Shown piece by piece: positions 23,345 through 31,829 of a DNA stretch of 64,000 nt. The stretch lies in NCBI GenBank assembly GCA_018223435.1, contig JAGTTO010000001.1, positions 3,224,001 to 3,288,000 on the forward strand, read 5' to 3'. The first letter of the stretch is position 1. Every line of letters starts with the position of its first letter. The translations under genes were made by a program, and so were the position numbers. Under the pieces are notes generated by a model. The model made no database searches and was not told the DNA's origin. It saw nothing but the letters and a program-made list of their open reading frames with translations. Source of the DNA: Lachnospiraceae bacterium Marseille-Q4251 (GTDB taxonomy: Bacteria; Bacillota; Clostridia; Lachnospirales; Lachnospiraceae).

Positions 23345-25375
23345 ATGCAGTTTTGTGGAGAAAATGGCATTCTGACTGCCCGTCTGGGCGGTGAGATACT
23401 GCGTATTGAGCCCTGGGGAAAAGATTCCCTCCGTGTGCGGGCAACGAGATTTTCAAAATTTACCGATCAGGACTGGGCGCTTATAGAGACACCGGAAAAA
23501 TGTCAGGCAGTCGTTGAGATCGGCGAGGAGGACCACTGGGTTGGTGACGGCACCATCGATAAAAAAGAGATTGCGTCCATCACTAATGGCCGCATCAAGG
23601 CAGTGGTAAACTTCCGCGGAATCATCACCTATTATCGTGACGGCAAGCAGTTCCTTCGCGAGTATTTCCGTTTTTACGATGGAACCCTCTGTAAAGAGAG
23701 CCGCTGCCTGAAGGTTGTAAACCGTGAGTGGAAGGGTGTCATCGGCGGCAGCGAGTATCAGCTGAATGTAAAATTCGAGAGCAACGATGGCGAGAAGATC
23801 TTCGGAATGGGACAGTATCAGCAGCCCTACATGGATCTCAAGGGCTGTGTGCTGGAGCTGGCCCAGAGAAACTCCCAGATTTCCGTTCCCTTTGCCGTAT
23901 CGAGCCTTGGTTATGGTATACTCTGGAACAACCCGGCCATCGGCGAGGCCACCTTCGGAAAGAACTATACCGAGTGGACCGCCCGTTCCACGAAACAGAT
24001 GGACTACTGGCTGACCGTTGCGGACGGACCGAAGCAGATCGTGGAAAATTATACGGCCGTTACCGGACGCGCACCGATGTTCCCGGAGGACCGGATGGGC
24101 CTGTGGCAGTGTAAGCTCCGTTACCGCACCCAGGAGGAAGTGCTCTCCGTGGCAAGACAGTACCAGAAGGAAGGTATCAAGATTGATCAGATCGTCATCG
24201 ATTTCTTCCACTGGACCGTGCAGGGCGACTGGAAATTCGACAAGACCTACTGGCCGGACCCCAAGGCTATGGTGGACGAGCTTCATTCCATGGGAATCAA
24301 AGTCATCGTTTCCGTATGGCCTTCCGTGGACCGCAGAAGTGAGAATTTCCAGCCCATGATGGACAGAGGCCTTCTGATCCGCACCGAGCGCGGCGCTGAC
24401 CAGACCTACGATTATCAGGGCGACTGCGTGGAGATCGACGTTTTCAATCCCGAGACCCGGAAATATGTCTGGGAGGTCTGCAAGAAGAACTACTACGATC
24501 TTGGCATCGACGCTTTCTGGCTGGATAACTCCGAACCGGATTACGGCGTTTACGATTTTGACAATTACCGCTATGCAGAAGGACCGGCTCTCTCCTGCAG
24601 CAACATTTACCCGCAGCTCTACAGCCGTGTCTTCTATGATGAGATGAAAAACTTAGGCGACGGAACTGTCGTAAACCTGCTTCGCTGCGCCTGGGCCGGA
24701 AGCCAGAAATACGGAAATGTGGTCTGGTCCGGCGATGTGCCCAGCACCTTTGAGGCTTTCTACGATCAGCTTCAGGCAGGCCTGAACATGGGCCTTGCGG
24801 GAATCCCATGGTGGACCACCGATATCGGCGGCTTCATGACCGACGATGTGAACGATCCGGATTTCCAGCAGCTTCTGATTCGCTGGTATGAGTTTGCCGT
24901 TTACTCCGCAGTTCTTCGTATGCACGGCGATAGAGGCCCCTACAACATTCCGGCCCTGGATGACCGCGACTGGGGCGGCGGATACCTCCACACCGGCCAG
25001 CCCAACGAGCTCTGGAGCTACGGCGAGGAGAATTACCGGATCATGAAGAAATATTATGACATCCGGATCTCCATGCACGATTACATCCGTGATCTTTATA
25101 AGGAAGCTTCCGAGAACGGTTCTCCGCTGATCCGTACGATGTTCTACGAGTTCCCGGAGGATAAGAAGTGCTGGGAGCTTCAGGATCAGTACATGTTTGG
25201 AAACGAGTATCTGGTAGCGCCGATCTTCCATCTGAATCAGTTTGAGAGAGAGGTTTACCTTCCCGAGGGAAGCCGCTGGACCGATACCAGAGACGGAAAG
25301 GTTTATGAGGGCGGTCAGACGATTCTCGCTGACGCTCCGCTGGATTCCATGCCGGTATTTAAGAAAACGAAATAA
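23345..25375 (+). CDS. GH31 alpha-glucosidase/alpha-xylosidase
   Basis: A 676-residue intracellular glycosidase without signal peptide. The N-terminal beta-sandwich covers residues about 1-230 and the (beta/alpha)8 barrel about 240-560. The catalytic nucleophile is D394 in FWLDNSEPD, the acid/base D464 in VVWSGDVPSTFEAF, and GIPWWTTDIGGF follows as in the family. The RCAWAGSQKYGNVVW segment is typical of YicI-like alpha-xylosidases and of gut alpha-glucosidases. Substrate specificity between glucose and xylose cannot be fixed. It is monocistronic, preceded by AAGGAGG and divergent from an AraC regulator. Confidence 0.92.
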   Translation: MQFCGENGILTARLGGEILRIEPWGKDSLRVRATRFSKFTDQDWALIETPEKCQAVVEIGEEDHWVGDGTIDKKEIASITNGRIKAVVNFRGIITYYRDGKQFLREYFRFYDGTLCKESRCLKVVNREWKGVIGGSEYQLNVKFESNDGEKIFGMGQYQQPYMDLKGCVLELAQRNSQISVPFAVSSLGYGILWNNPAIGEATFGKNYTEWTARSTKQMDYWLTVADGPKQIVENYTAVTGRAPMFPEDRMGLWQCKLRYRTQEEVLSVARQYQKEGIKIDQIVIDFFHWTVQGDWKFDKTYWPDPKAMVDELHSMGIKVIVSVWPSVDRRSENFQPMMDRGLLIRTERGADQTYDYQGDCVEIDVFNPETRKYVWEVCKKNYYDLGIDAFWLDNSEPDYGVYDFDNYRYAEGPALSCSNIYPQLYSRVFYDEMKNLGDGTVVNLLRCAWAGSQKYGNVVWSGDVPSTFEAFYDQLQAGLNMGLAGIPWWTTDIGGFMTDDVNDPDFQQLLIRWYEFAVYSAVLRMHGDRGPYNIPALDDRDWGGGYLHTGQPNELWSYGEENYRIMKKYYDIRISMHDYIRDLYKEASENGSPLIRTMFYEFPEDKKCWELQDQYMFGNEYLVAPIFHLNQFEREVYLPEGSRWTDTRDGKVYEGGQTILADAPLDSMPVFKKTK

Positions 25376-25388
25376 GGAATGATTTTTT

Positions 25389-25435
25389 AAGCGTTCCGCA
25401 GGGCTGTGAAAATGGCTTTGTGGAACGCTTTTTTG
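25389..25435 (+). terminator. Terminator of the GH31 gene
   Basis: AAGCGTTCC pairs with GGAACGCTT, followed by TTTT. Confidence 0.85.
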
Positions 25436-25536
25436 CTCCTTATTGATAAGAAATGACAAATAAGAACCGTTTACGCCCTTTTCCATCCATGTTAAGCATA
25501 ATGGTTGTGTAAAACTAACCATTAGCATATATATAA

Positions 25537-25665
25537 GGTGGTGAGCGCGGAGACGATGGAGACCGCCAGATTCCTGCTGGATGAGGCTGCGATGAGCTTC
25601 AGGGCTATTATTATTACCGGCCCATGCCGGAAGAGAGCTTCGAAGAAGTGCTGAAAGAGAGCTGA
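25537..25665 (+). pseudogene. C-terminal remnant of an EAL-domain (cyclic-di-GMP phosphodiesterase) gene
   Basis: One frame reads KVVSAETMETARFLLDE and, after a one-base shift, GCDELQGYYYYRPMPEES.. FEEVLKES to a stop at 25665. This is the hallmark end of EAL domains (AEGVET..Q..L...GCD..QGYYFS+PMP). Nothing upstream belongs to such a gene, so only about 40 codons survive. A perfect inverted repeat TAATGGTT/AACCATTA (25499-25524) lies just ahead. Apart from the GH31 terminator nothing else is seen from 25376 to 25748. Confidence 0.65.
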
Positions 25666-25748
25666 GGCTTGTCTTGCATGGTGGCCGGAAGTATGGTATG
25701 ATGGACTACAGTAACGCGATACAGTGTATAAGGAAGGAGCGGATGAAT

Positions 25749-26354
25749 ATGTATATTACCTGTTTGGATGTAGAGGGAGTGCTGGTACCGGAGATCTGGG
25801 TCGCTTTTGCGGAGGCCAGCGGGATTCCGGAGCTGAAGAAAACCACCCGGGAAGAGCCGGATTATGACAAACTGATGAAATGGCGGCTGGATATTCTGAA
25901 AGAACATGGTCTTGGACTGAAGGAGATTCAGAAAACCATCGAGACTATCGATCCTCTGCCGGGAGCAAAGGAGTTCCTGGATGAGCTTCGAACCTTTTCA
26001 CAGGTGATCCTTATCAGTGATACTTTTACGGAGTTTGCCGCTCCGCTGATGAAGAAGCTGGGCTGGCCGACGCTGTTCTGTAATTCTCTTGAAGTGGCGG
26101 AAAATGGCGAGATCACCGGTCACAAAATGCGGGTGCAGCAGTCCAAGCTCACGACGGTGAAGGCTCTGCAGTCCATCGGCTTTGAGACCATTGCCAGCGG
26201 AGACTCCTATAACGATCTTGGCATGATCCGGGCCAGCAAAGCCGGTTTCCTTTTCCGTAGCACCGATAAGATCAAGGCGGAAAATCCAGATATTCCGGCC
26301 TATGAGACCTACGGGGAACTTCTGGATGCGATTAAAAAAGCAATGAAAGACTGA
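25749..26354 (+). CDS. thrH: ThrH-like phosphoserine phosphatase / homoserine phosphotransferase
   Basis: A 201-residue HAD-superfamily enzyme. The whole chain follows Pseudomonas ThrH: MYITCLDVEGVLVPEIWVAF with the nucleophile Asp in DVEGV, then TTREEPDYDKLMKWRLDIL, LISDTFTEF (motif II region) and ASGDSYNDLGM (motif IV acidic pair). ThrH removes phosphate from phosphoserine or passes it to homoserine, which can feed threonine synthesis. I chose ATG 25749, nine bases after AAGGAG; ATG 25743 is too close to it. It is followed after 120 bases by the RelA/SpoT-domain gene. Confidence 0.88.
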   Translation: MYITCLDVEGVLVPEIWVAFAEASGIPELKKTTREEPDYDKLMKWRLDILKEHGLGLKEIQKTIETIDPLPGAKEFLDELRTFSQVILISDTFTEFAAPLMKKLGWPTLFCNSLEVAENGEITGHKMRVQQSKLTTVKALQSIGFETIASGDSYNDLGMIRASKAGFLFRSTDKIKAENPDIPAYETYGELLDAIKKAMKD

Positions 26355-26476
26355 GCGGGTGGGCATGCTTCCGCCGGTACGGCGCACAGCGGGAGGCATG
26401 CGGGATTATGGAGAAAAGGACTGCAGCTGGACGACCAGATCCGGTGTTATGAGAATGCGATGGAAAGGTACAGCCT

Positions 26477-27466
26477 ATGATCACACTAAATGATTACTTA
26501 TATTCGGGAGATACGATCTTTCGGATTCTGCAGAATTATATGGACGATCTTCGGAAAGAAGCCAAGAAGAACCGCAATGAGATCGATATGATCCACTGTA
26601 ATTTTCTCCTGCAGATCCGGGAGCTTCTGGCTCATAATGATTTCCTGACGGCCCAGTCCCAGCAGATCCGGGAGTTTTATAAATATATGGCCAGGGAGTA
26701 TCCTTTCCTTGCCTTCACGTTTCGGGGGCGGATCAAATCCCTGATCCGGGCGGAGGAAAAATTCAACAGCTATATCGTAGAAGATATTTACAATTATTAT
26801 GAGAAAAACGGAAGTTATCCGCCGATAGCCGAGCTGAAACAGCGCCTGGGCTGCTTTCGGGATCTTATCGCCTATCGGATTGTGATTTCCATGCCGAAAT
26901 GTCATTATGAGGATGAGGCGGAGCGGGAAGCAGCGGAGATCCACTGTCTTTATGATATTGCCAATATTCTGCCGGGCTTTCTGGAGGAGAGGGGCTTTAC
27001 CGCGGAGCCGGCCAACGGCGTGCAGGAGAGCACCTCTCACCTGATGGACGAGACCATCCGTCCCTATTACCGGGATTACATATCGAACCACGGTCCTTAT
27101 GAATATCAGTCCCTTCACATCACCTTCTATGACAACAGCTCCAGAAGCTACATGGAAGTCCAGCTTCGGACGAAGGCCATGGACGATGTGGCGGAGATCG
27201 GTCCGGCCAACCACCTGGGCTACGAGAAACGCCAGGAAAATGAGATGAGCCGCCGGGAACTCATTCCCGTGGGCGAAAACCGTTACTTTGATGAAGCTTA
27301 CGAGAGGGGCATGCGTCTCCTCAACCTGGAACTTTCCAAGCTGGACGTCAACATGTTCTCCGCAGAGAACAACAGCCTCATCAACGATGGCTGCGGCCTT
27401 TACCGGGGGCGATTGATTCTGCCTTATGAGCATTTGTCGCGGTTCCAGAATGATTTGATTGATTAA
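26477..27466 (+). CDS. RelA/SpoT-domain protein (putative alarmone synthetase)
   Basis: A 329-residue cytosolic protein with a central RelA/SpoT nucleotidyltransferase domain (residues about 70-240): FRGRIKSLIRAEEKFNSYIVEDIYNYYEKNG, GCFRDLIAYRIVISMP, EYQSLHITFYD and YMEVQLRTKAMDDVAEIG, which correspond to the substrate-binding and catalytic blocks of (p)ppGpp synthetases. There is no HD hydrolase, TGS or ACT domain. It is larger than typical RelQ/RelP and has a family-specific N-terminal helix region and C-terminus, so it may be a different branch, including toxic synthetases; no antitoxin candidate is adjacent. An open stretch just upstream ends in DDQIRCYENAMERYSL with its stop overlapping this ATG but has no start codon. 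Confidence 0.8.
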   Translation: MITLNDYLYSGDTIFRILQNYMDDLRKEAKKNRNEIDMIHCNFLLQIRELLAHNDFLTAQSQQIREFYKYMAREYPFLAFTFRGRIKSLIRAEEKFNSYIVEDIYNYYEKNGSYPPIAELKQRLGCFRDLIAYRIVISMPKCHYEDEAEREAAEIHCLYDIANILPGFLEERGFTAEPANGVQESTSHLMDETIRPYYRDYISNHGPYEYQSLHITFYDNSSRSYMEVQLRTKAMDDVAEIGPANHLGYEKRQENEMSRRELIPVGENRYFDEAYERGMRLLNLELSKLDVNMFSAENNSLINDGCGLYRGRLILPYEHLSRFQNDLID

Positions 27467-27472
27467 ATAAGA

Positions 27473-27497
27473 ACTGCCCTGCGGGGCAGTTTTTTTA
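27473..27497 (+). terminator. Terminator of the RelA/SpoT-domain gene
   Basis: ACTGCCC-tgcg-GGGCAGT followed by a run of seven T. Confidence 0.9.
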
Positions 27498-27715
27498 TGA
27501 AGATATGGACTTCCGCGAAATCGCCTAAGGCGGTGGAATACTCCATGACCTACGGCCTCATCGTCTGCGTGGAAAGCCTGGGAATTTTCCTTGAGAGCAT
27601 TTTTGCGAAGGTGCATCAGGCAGGCGGAAACATGCGGATTCCCATGGCGGCGTGGGTTTTATTCTCTATCGACGCTGGGTGAAAAAGCCTCTGCCTGCAA
27701 AAATCGAACAATAAC
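27494..27715 (+). pseudogene. Degenerate coding remnants of unknown origin
   Basis: Short frames with protein-like composition follow each other: FYEDMDFREIA before a stop, EYSMTYGLIVCVESLGIFLESIF in a second frame, and GFILYRRWVKKPLPAKIEQ to a stop at about 27715 in a third. They look like decayed pieces of one or more genes (the first resembles a sigma-70 region 4 end, the others membrane segments). Not one intact frame. Assignment is weak. Confidence 0.3.
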
Positions 27716-27763
27716 AAAAACGCTGTAAAACAGACGGAAAATCTGTCTTACAGCGTTTTCTTT
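27716..27763. terminator. Terminator of the HelD-like gene
   Basis: AAAAACGCTGTAA pairs with TTACAGCGTTTTC, with an inner ACAGA/TCTGT pairing; A and T runs on both flanks allow either direction, but it lies directly at the end of the minus-strand gene. Confidence 0.8.
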
Positions 27764-29903
27764 AATCCTGAATTTCGTAAGCGTACAGCTCGTGAAGCGC
27801 ACGGGTAGCGGCGATGTATCTCGCCTGGCGGACCAGAGGCCGCTGGTCTTTCGACGGGAAAATGGAGAATACCTGGTCAAACTCCAGGCCTTTCGCCAGA
27901 TAGAAGGTGGTGACGGTGAGACCTTTTCGGAACGTGGTGCTGTCCCGGTGAAGAAGGGAGAGGGCATTTTTTACATCGAAACCTCTGGCGGAGAGTTTTT
28001 CACGGAGAATCTCGTAAGCCTGCTCGGCCTCCGCGGCGGTGCGTAGAATAACAGCGGCGGTCTCGAAAGCGGGAGCGTTGTCGGCGGATTGTTCATCCGG
28101 ACAGGCAGAATTTTCAGAAGCTGGCACATCCTCATCCGAAGTCGCAGCTACCAGCTCCGGATCGAGACGAAGTTCCTGTACAACTGCATCCAGGGCCTGA
28201 TCCAGAGAAGCAAAATTCTGTTCCGTCACCGGTTTTCCATGCCGGTCGAAGAGCTCCACATCATCCACGCCGGTGAGGGCATTGGCATAGGAGGAAATCT
28301 CCACGGTGTTCCGGTAGCTCTTGTTCATGACGATGCGGCGAATATCCTTCCCGAAAATCTTTGGTAGAAACGTAAGGGAGTCCTGCTTTTCATCGGCCAT
28401 GGTCTGGGCCCGGTCGCCTAGAATCGTCATGCGGCAGGAGAACATCTGCTTTAGGATCAGATACTGGAGGCGGGAATAATCCTGCATCTCATCCACCACC
28501 AGATGTTTGATATCCTGGCGGCCCTGGCGCTTCTGAAGCCGGTATTTGAGATAAAGGATGGGATAAACGTCCTCGTAGGCAAGCTTCCGTTCTTCGGGCG
28601 GAAGGTCTGGCAGCAGGGGCAGCCCTTCCTCCTCCAGAAAACGGTTGTACAGCACATAGAAATCCCGCGTGTCGTACATCTGACGGAAACGTTCGATCAG
28701 CTCCTGTTTTTCCTCCTCTGGAAGGTCTTTGTTTTTCAGGGTCTCGACCTCATCGATAAAAGTATCTGCCACAGCATCCATGCGGGAGAGCAGGGGGATC
28801 TCGCCGAATTTATTATAGAAGAGATCCAGCATCTCCGTCTCGGTCATGGTGACATTTTTGTATTCCACAGGGGTGAAATCCATGAGTTCATCCTCCAGCC
28901 GGAGCAGGAAGCCTTCCATATGGGTGATGAAGCGCTGGGACTGTTTTTCCAGAGCCACAGGATCCTCCGTCTCGGATAAAAGATTCCGCTCGATCTGGTC
29001 GCAGCGGTCTTCGCAGTCGGCGGCGGTTCCCTTGAGCTGGCGGTAGGCGAAGAGATCGAAGCTCATTTCCTGAATGTTTTCCTCACCCAGTTCCGGCAGA
29101 ATGTGGGAAATATAGTCGGAAAAAACGCCGTTTGGGGATAAGATCAGGATATTGGAAGATTTCAGGTGCTTCCGGTCATGGTAAAGGAGGTAGGCGATCC
29201 GATGGAGGGCCACGGAAGTTTTGCCGCTTCCGGCAGCACCCTGAATCACGAGAATCTTATCGCTGGTGTTGCGGATGATGGCATTCTGCTCCTTCTGAAT
29301 TGTTCGGATGATATTTTTCAGCTGGACTTCGCCGTGGCTTCCAAGCTCGGCCTTCAGGATCTCATCGTCGATCTTGGTGTCGCTCTCGAAGGCGTAGATC
29401 ATTTTTCCGCGGCGGATCTTGTACTGCCATTTGGCCGTGATCTCACCGGAAAGCTCGCCCATGGGAGCCTGGTAGGAAGCGGGCCCCTTGTCATAGTCGT
29501 AAAAAAGGCCGCTCACCGGGGAGCGCCAGTCATAGATCAGAGGAAGGGCGCCGGTTTTCTCGGCAAAGTTTCCGATACCGATATAGAAAATTTCCGGTTC
29601 CTCGTCACCCTCATAGCAGAAATCCACCCGCCCGAAGAAGGGAGAATCCAGCATTTTCCGGAAACGGTGCTTCAGAATCAGCTGTTCCTGGTTTGCGTTG
29701 ATCTGATGGAGAAGGGCCTGCTGGTTGTCAAAATTTTCATAGCCGTACTCATCCATCTCGGTGTAGTTCTGCCAGTAGTATTCGTGCATGTCATCAATTT
29801 CCTTCTGGCCTTCCAGCAGGGATTCGTTGATGGAGAGGATGCGCTGCCGGATTTTTTCCAGAACTGCGTCCAGATAGGCCTGGCCGTCTCTGTTATCTAT
29901 CAT
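27762..29903 (-). CDS. UvrD/HelD-like superfamily 1 helicase
   Basis: A 713-residue ATPase resembling Bacillus HelD, which pulls stalled RNA polymerase off DNA. The start at 29903 (MIDNRDGQAY) follows GGAGG; the longer frame upstream lacks a site. The N-terminal coiled coil (residues about 1-65) matches the HelD arm that enters the polymerase secondary channel. Motifs: Walker A GAAGSGKTSVALHRIAYLLYH near residue 220, IDEMQDYSRLQY-like VVDEMQDYS (Walker B), GDRAQTM, and the C-terminal LTVTTFYLAKGLEFDQVF with RYIAATRALHELY. UvrD or Rep-type DNA helicase function is the alternative. Confidence 0.88.
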   Translation of the reverse strand: MIDNRDGQAYLDAVLEKIRQRILSINESLLEGQKEIDDMHEYYWQNYTEMDEYGYENFDNQQALLHQINANQEQLILKHRFRKMLDSPFFGRVDFCYEGDEEPEIFYIGIGNFAEKTGALPLIYDWRSPVSGLFYDYDKGPASYQAPMGELSGEITAKWQYKIRRGKMIYAFESDTKIDDEILKAELGSHGEVQLKNIIRTIQKEQNAIIRNTSDKILVIQGAAGSGKTSVALHRIAYLLYHDRKHLKSSNILILSPNGVFSDYISHILPELGEENIQEMSFDLFAYRQLKGTAADCEDRCDQIERNLLSETEDPVALEKQSQRFITHMEGFLLRLEDELMDFTPVEYKNVTMTETEMLDLFYNKFGEIPLLSRMDAVADTFIDEVETLKNKDLPEEEKQELIERFRQMYDTRDFYVLYNRFLEEEGLPLLPDLPPEERKLAYEDVYPILYLKYRLQKRQGRQDIKHLVVDEMQDYSRLQYLILKQMFSCRMTILGDRAQTMADEKQDSLTFLPKIFGKDIRRIVMNKSYRNTVEISSYANALTGVDDVELFDRHGKPVTEQNFASLDQALDAVVQELRLDPELVAATSDEDVPASENSACPDEQSADNAPAFETAAVILRTAAEAEQAYEILREKLSARGFDVKNALSLLHRDSTTFRKGLTVTTFYLAKGLEFDQVFSIFPSKDQRPLVRQARYIAATRALHELYAYEIQD

Positions 29904-29931
29904 AAAAACCTCCAGATTGTCGTAATAAAAG

Positions 29932-29966
29932 GATAACGGCCCAGAAATGATTTCTGAACCGTTATC
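29932..29966. repeat. Inverted repeat between the XRE regulator and the helicase gene
   Basis: GATAACGG..AGAAAT-g-ATTTCT..CCGTTATC is a near-perfect 35-base palindrome directly downstream of the XRE gene and 30 bases before the helicase start. It has no T run, so it could be an operator or an attenuator-like hairpin. Confidence 0.45.
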
Positions 29967-29989
29967 AGTATAACAAAGATTGCCTGCCT

Positions 29990-30337
29990 TCACAAGGTAG
30001 TTTCTTTTTCGTTTTGCTTGAAGATCCTGCGGGCGTAGGAGAGGAGCCGGGAGCGATCTTTTTCATCCAGTTTGAGATAAATGGTCATCAGCTCTTTTTC
30101 CTCCGGCGGAAGCTTCTCAAGAAAAGAAGAACCGGTGAAAAACTGGGGAACTGTGATGCCAAGTCCTCCGCAGATAGCGGACAGGGTGCGGTAAGTAGGA
30201 GTCGTGCCCTTCTGAAACATGTTCCGGACGGAACTTTCCTGCAGCTGGGAGCGTTTGGCCAGCTCATACTGGGTGATTCCGCGCTCTTTGCAGAGCCGTG
30301 CCACTTCGTTGGCAATTTCTGATTTTCGTATCTCCAT
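29990..30337 (-). CDS. XRE-family transcriptional regulator
   Basis: A 115-residue DNA-binding protein. Start chosen at 30337 (MEIRKSEIANEV) after AGGAAG. Residues about 5-65 form a Cro/C1-type helix-turn-helix (ARLCKERGITQYELAKRSQLQESSVRNMFQKGTTPTYRTLSAICGGLGITVPQF). The C-terminal tail LPPEEKELMTIYLKLDEKDRSRLLSYARRIF is common in clostridial chromosomal regulators. It precedes the HelD-like gene in the same direction, 86 bases apart. Two CATAAGTA copies (30383 and 30411), one inside CTACTT..AAGTAG, lie upstream and may be its own binding sites. Confidence 0.85.
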   Translation of the reverse strand: MEIRKSEIANEVARLCKERGITQYELAKRSQLQESSVRNMFQKGTTPTYRTLSAICGGLGITVPQFFTGSSFLEKLPPEEKELMTIYLKLDEKDRSRLLSYARRIFKQNEKETTL

Positions 30338-30460
30338 GCGGAATCTTCCTGCCTTCCCGGATATTACAAATCCATTGACTGCCATAAGTATATCCGGGAG
30401 CGCTACTTTTCATAAGTAGGAAGAAAAAATGGTAGATACTGCTAAAAAGAGAATGAAGCC

Positions 30461-31669
30461 TTACTCCTTTCGTTTTCCGCGTTCGTTGTAATCATCGAGG
30501 AAGCAGTAGGCCTCGTTGTCTTTGTGATAACCGATGATCGTCCGGAGATTGACGTTCTGTACGCTGTTGAAAATGTTGGACTCGATGAAGGGGCTGGTCT
30601 CGCGGAAATGAGCGATGAGCTCTTTCATCTCGTCACGCTTGGAGCCGCGGCCGCCTCCGCAGGTCGCACAGTTCTCGGTGAAACGGCAGGCGCACTGGAT
30701 GAAATGAAGATCGTTGGAATCTCTCCAGGCCTTGATGTCGGCTTCTTTCACAAGATAGAGGGGGCGGATCAGCTCCATGCCCTCAAAGTGCTGGCTGTGC
30801 AGCTTGGGCATCATGGTTTCAATCTTGGCACCGTAGAGCATGCCCATGAGGATGGTCTCGATGACATCGTCAAAATGGTGGCCCAGGGCAATCTTGTTGC
30901 AGCCGAGTTCTTTGGCGTGGGAGTAGAGATAGCCGCGGCGCATTCTCGCGCAGAGATAGCAGGGATTCTTGTCGATGCCGGCTACGACATCGAAGATCTC
31001 GGTCTCAAAAACGGTCAGCGGAATGCCTAAAATCCGGGCATTGTTCTGGATGATTTTCCAGTTGTCAGCGTTGTAGCCCGGGTTCATCACGAGAAAGACG
31101 AGCTCAAAGGAAACAGGGCCATGCTTCTGGATCTCCTGCATGAGCTTGGCGAGAAGCATGGAATCTTTGCCGCCGGAGATACAGACGGCGATCCGGTCTC
31201 CGTCCTGGATCAGCTGGTAGTCCCGGATGGCTTTGGTGAAAGGCCGCCAGATGGATTTGCGGAATTTTTTGATAAGGGACCGTTCAATTTCTTTTGTACG
31301 CTCAGTCACAGAAGCTTCTGAAACCATGCGCTCCAGGGAAAGGCGGAGCCAGGAGCGGTAGCCGCCATCAATATTGGAAGCGTTGTAGCCGTCCTCGTTC
31401 AGGATTTTGACGGCTTCCTTGCTCTGCTCTCCGGTGTGGCAGAGAATATAGACCGGTTTGTTTGCCGGAAGGTCTTTTTCCAGTGTTTCGATGGAACCCG
31501 GCTCAAAAAAGCCTTCCTCCGCGCTGTCCTCGTCCAGATTTTTTTTTATGGGAATATTGATGGCTCCCGGAAAAGAACCCCGGCGGAAATCCTCCTCTGA
31601 ACGGATATCCAGGATGGTGATATTGGAAGGATCCAGATTTTCCAGTTCTTCCACGCTGATTGTATGCAT
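30461..31669 (-). CDS. Rhodanese-PP-loop fusion, TtcA-like tRNA thiolation protein
   Basis: A 402-residue fusion. Start at 31669 after GGAGGAATTT. Residues about 1-105 are a rhodanese domain with the sulfur-carrying Cys in YILCHTGEQS. Residues about 130-390 are a TtcA-type ATP pyrophosphatase: PP-loop CISGGKDSMLLAKL, then NPCYLCARMRRGYLYSHAKELGCNKIALGHHFDDVIETILM, with the CxxC pair, and LIRPLYLVKEADI. TtcA makes 2-thiocytidine in tRNA using an iron-sulfur cluster. An additional Cys cluster CACRFTENCATCGGG near residue 335 differs from the E. coli enzyme. The rhodanese probably hands over persulfide directly. Own promoter, single gene. Confidence 0.85.
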   Translation of the reverse strand: MHTISVEELENLDPSNITILDIRSEEDFRRGSFPGAINIPIKKNLDEDSAEEGFFEPGSIETLEKDLPANKPVYILCHTGEQSKEAVKILNEDGYNASNIDGGYRSWLRLSLERMVSEASVTERTKEIERSLIKKFRKSIWRPFTKAIRDYQLIQDGDRIAVCISGGKDSMLLAKLMQEIQKHGPVSFELVFLVMNPGYNADNWKIIQNNARILGIPLTVFETEIFDVVAGIDKNPCYLCARMRRGYLYSHAKELGCNKIALGHHFDDVIETILMGMLYGAKIETMMPKLHSQHFEGMELIRPLYLVKEADIKAWRDSNDLHFIQCACRFTENCATCGGGRGSKRDEMKELIAHFRETSPFIESNIFNSVQNVNLRTIIGYHKDNEAYCFLDDYNERGKRKE

Positions 31670-31717
31670 AAATTCCTCCGTAAAATAGATATAAAAATTC
31701 AGTTTTTTGCCTTTACC

Positions 31718-31746
31718 ATCATAAGGATTCACTTTTCAAAAGTCAA
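31718..31746 (-). promoter_or_regulatory. Promoter of the rhodanese-TtcA gene
   Basis: On the minus strand TTGACT (31741-31746) and TATGAT (31718-31723) are 17 bases apart. Confidence 0.75.
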
Positions 31747-31768
31747 CTGTTTTAACAGAAAATCCCAG

Positions 31769-31797
31769 TTGTTTTTCAAAAAAAGGGAGGCTATAAT
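31769..31797 (+). promoter_or_regulatory. Promoter of the OGG-type glycosylase gene
   Basis: TTGTTT (31769-31774) and TATAAT (31792-31797) with 17 bases between, 32 bases before the start codon. Confidence 0.75.
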
Positions 31798-31829
31798 CGG
31801 GGTGAGAATGATAGAAGAGGAGTAGTAAG

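Noticed and set aside
29932..29966. Palindrome between XRE and helicase genes considered as an intrinsic terminator
   Set aside because: The stem is good but no T run follows in either direction, so it is kept only as an inverted repeat.
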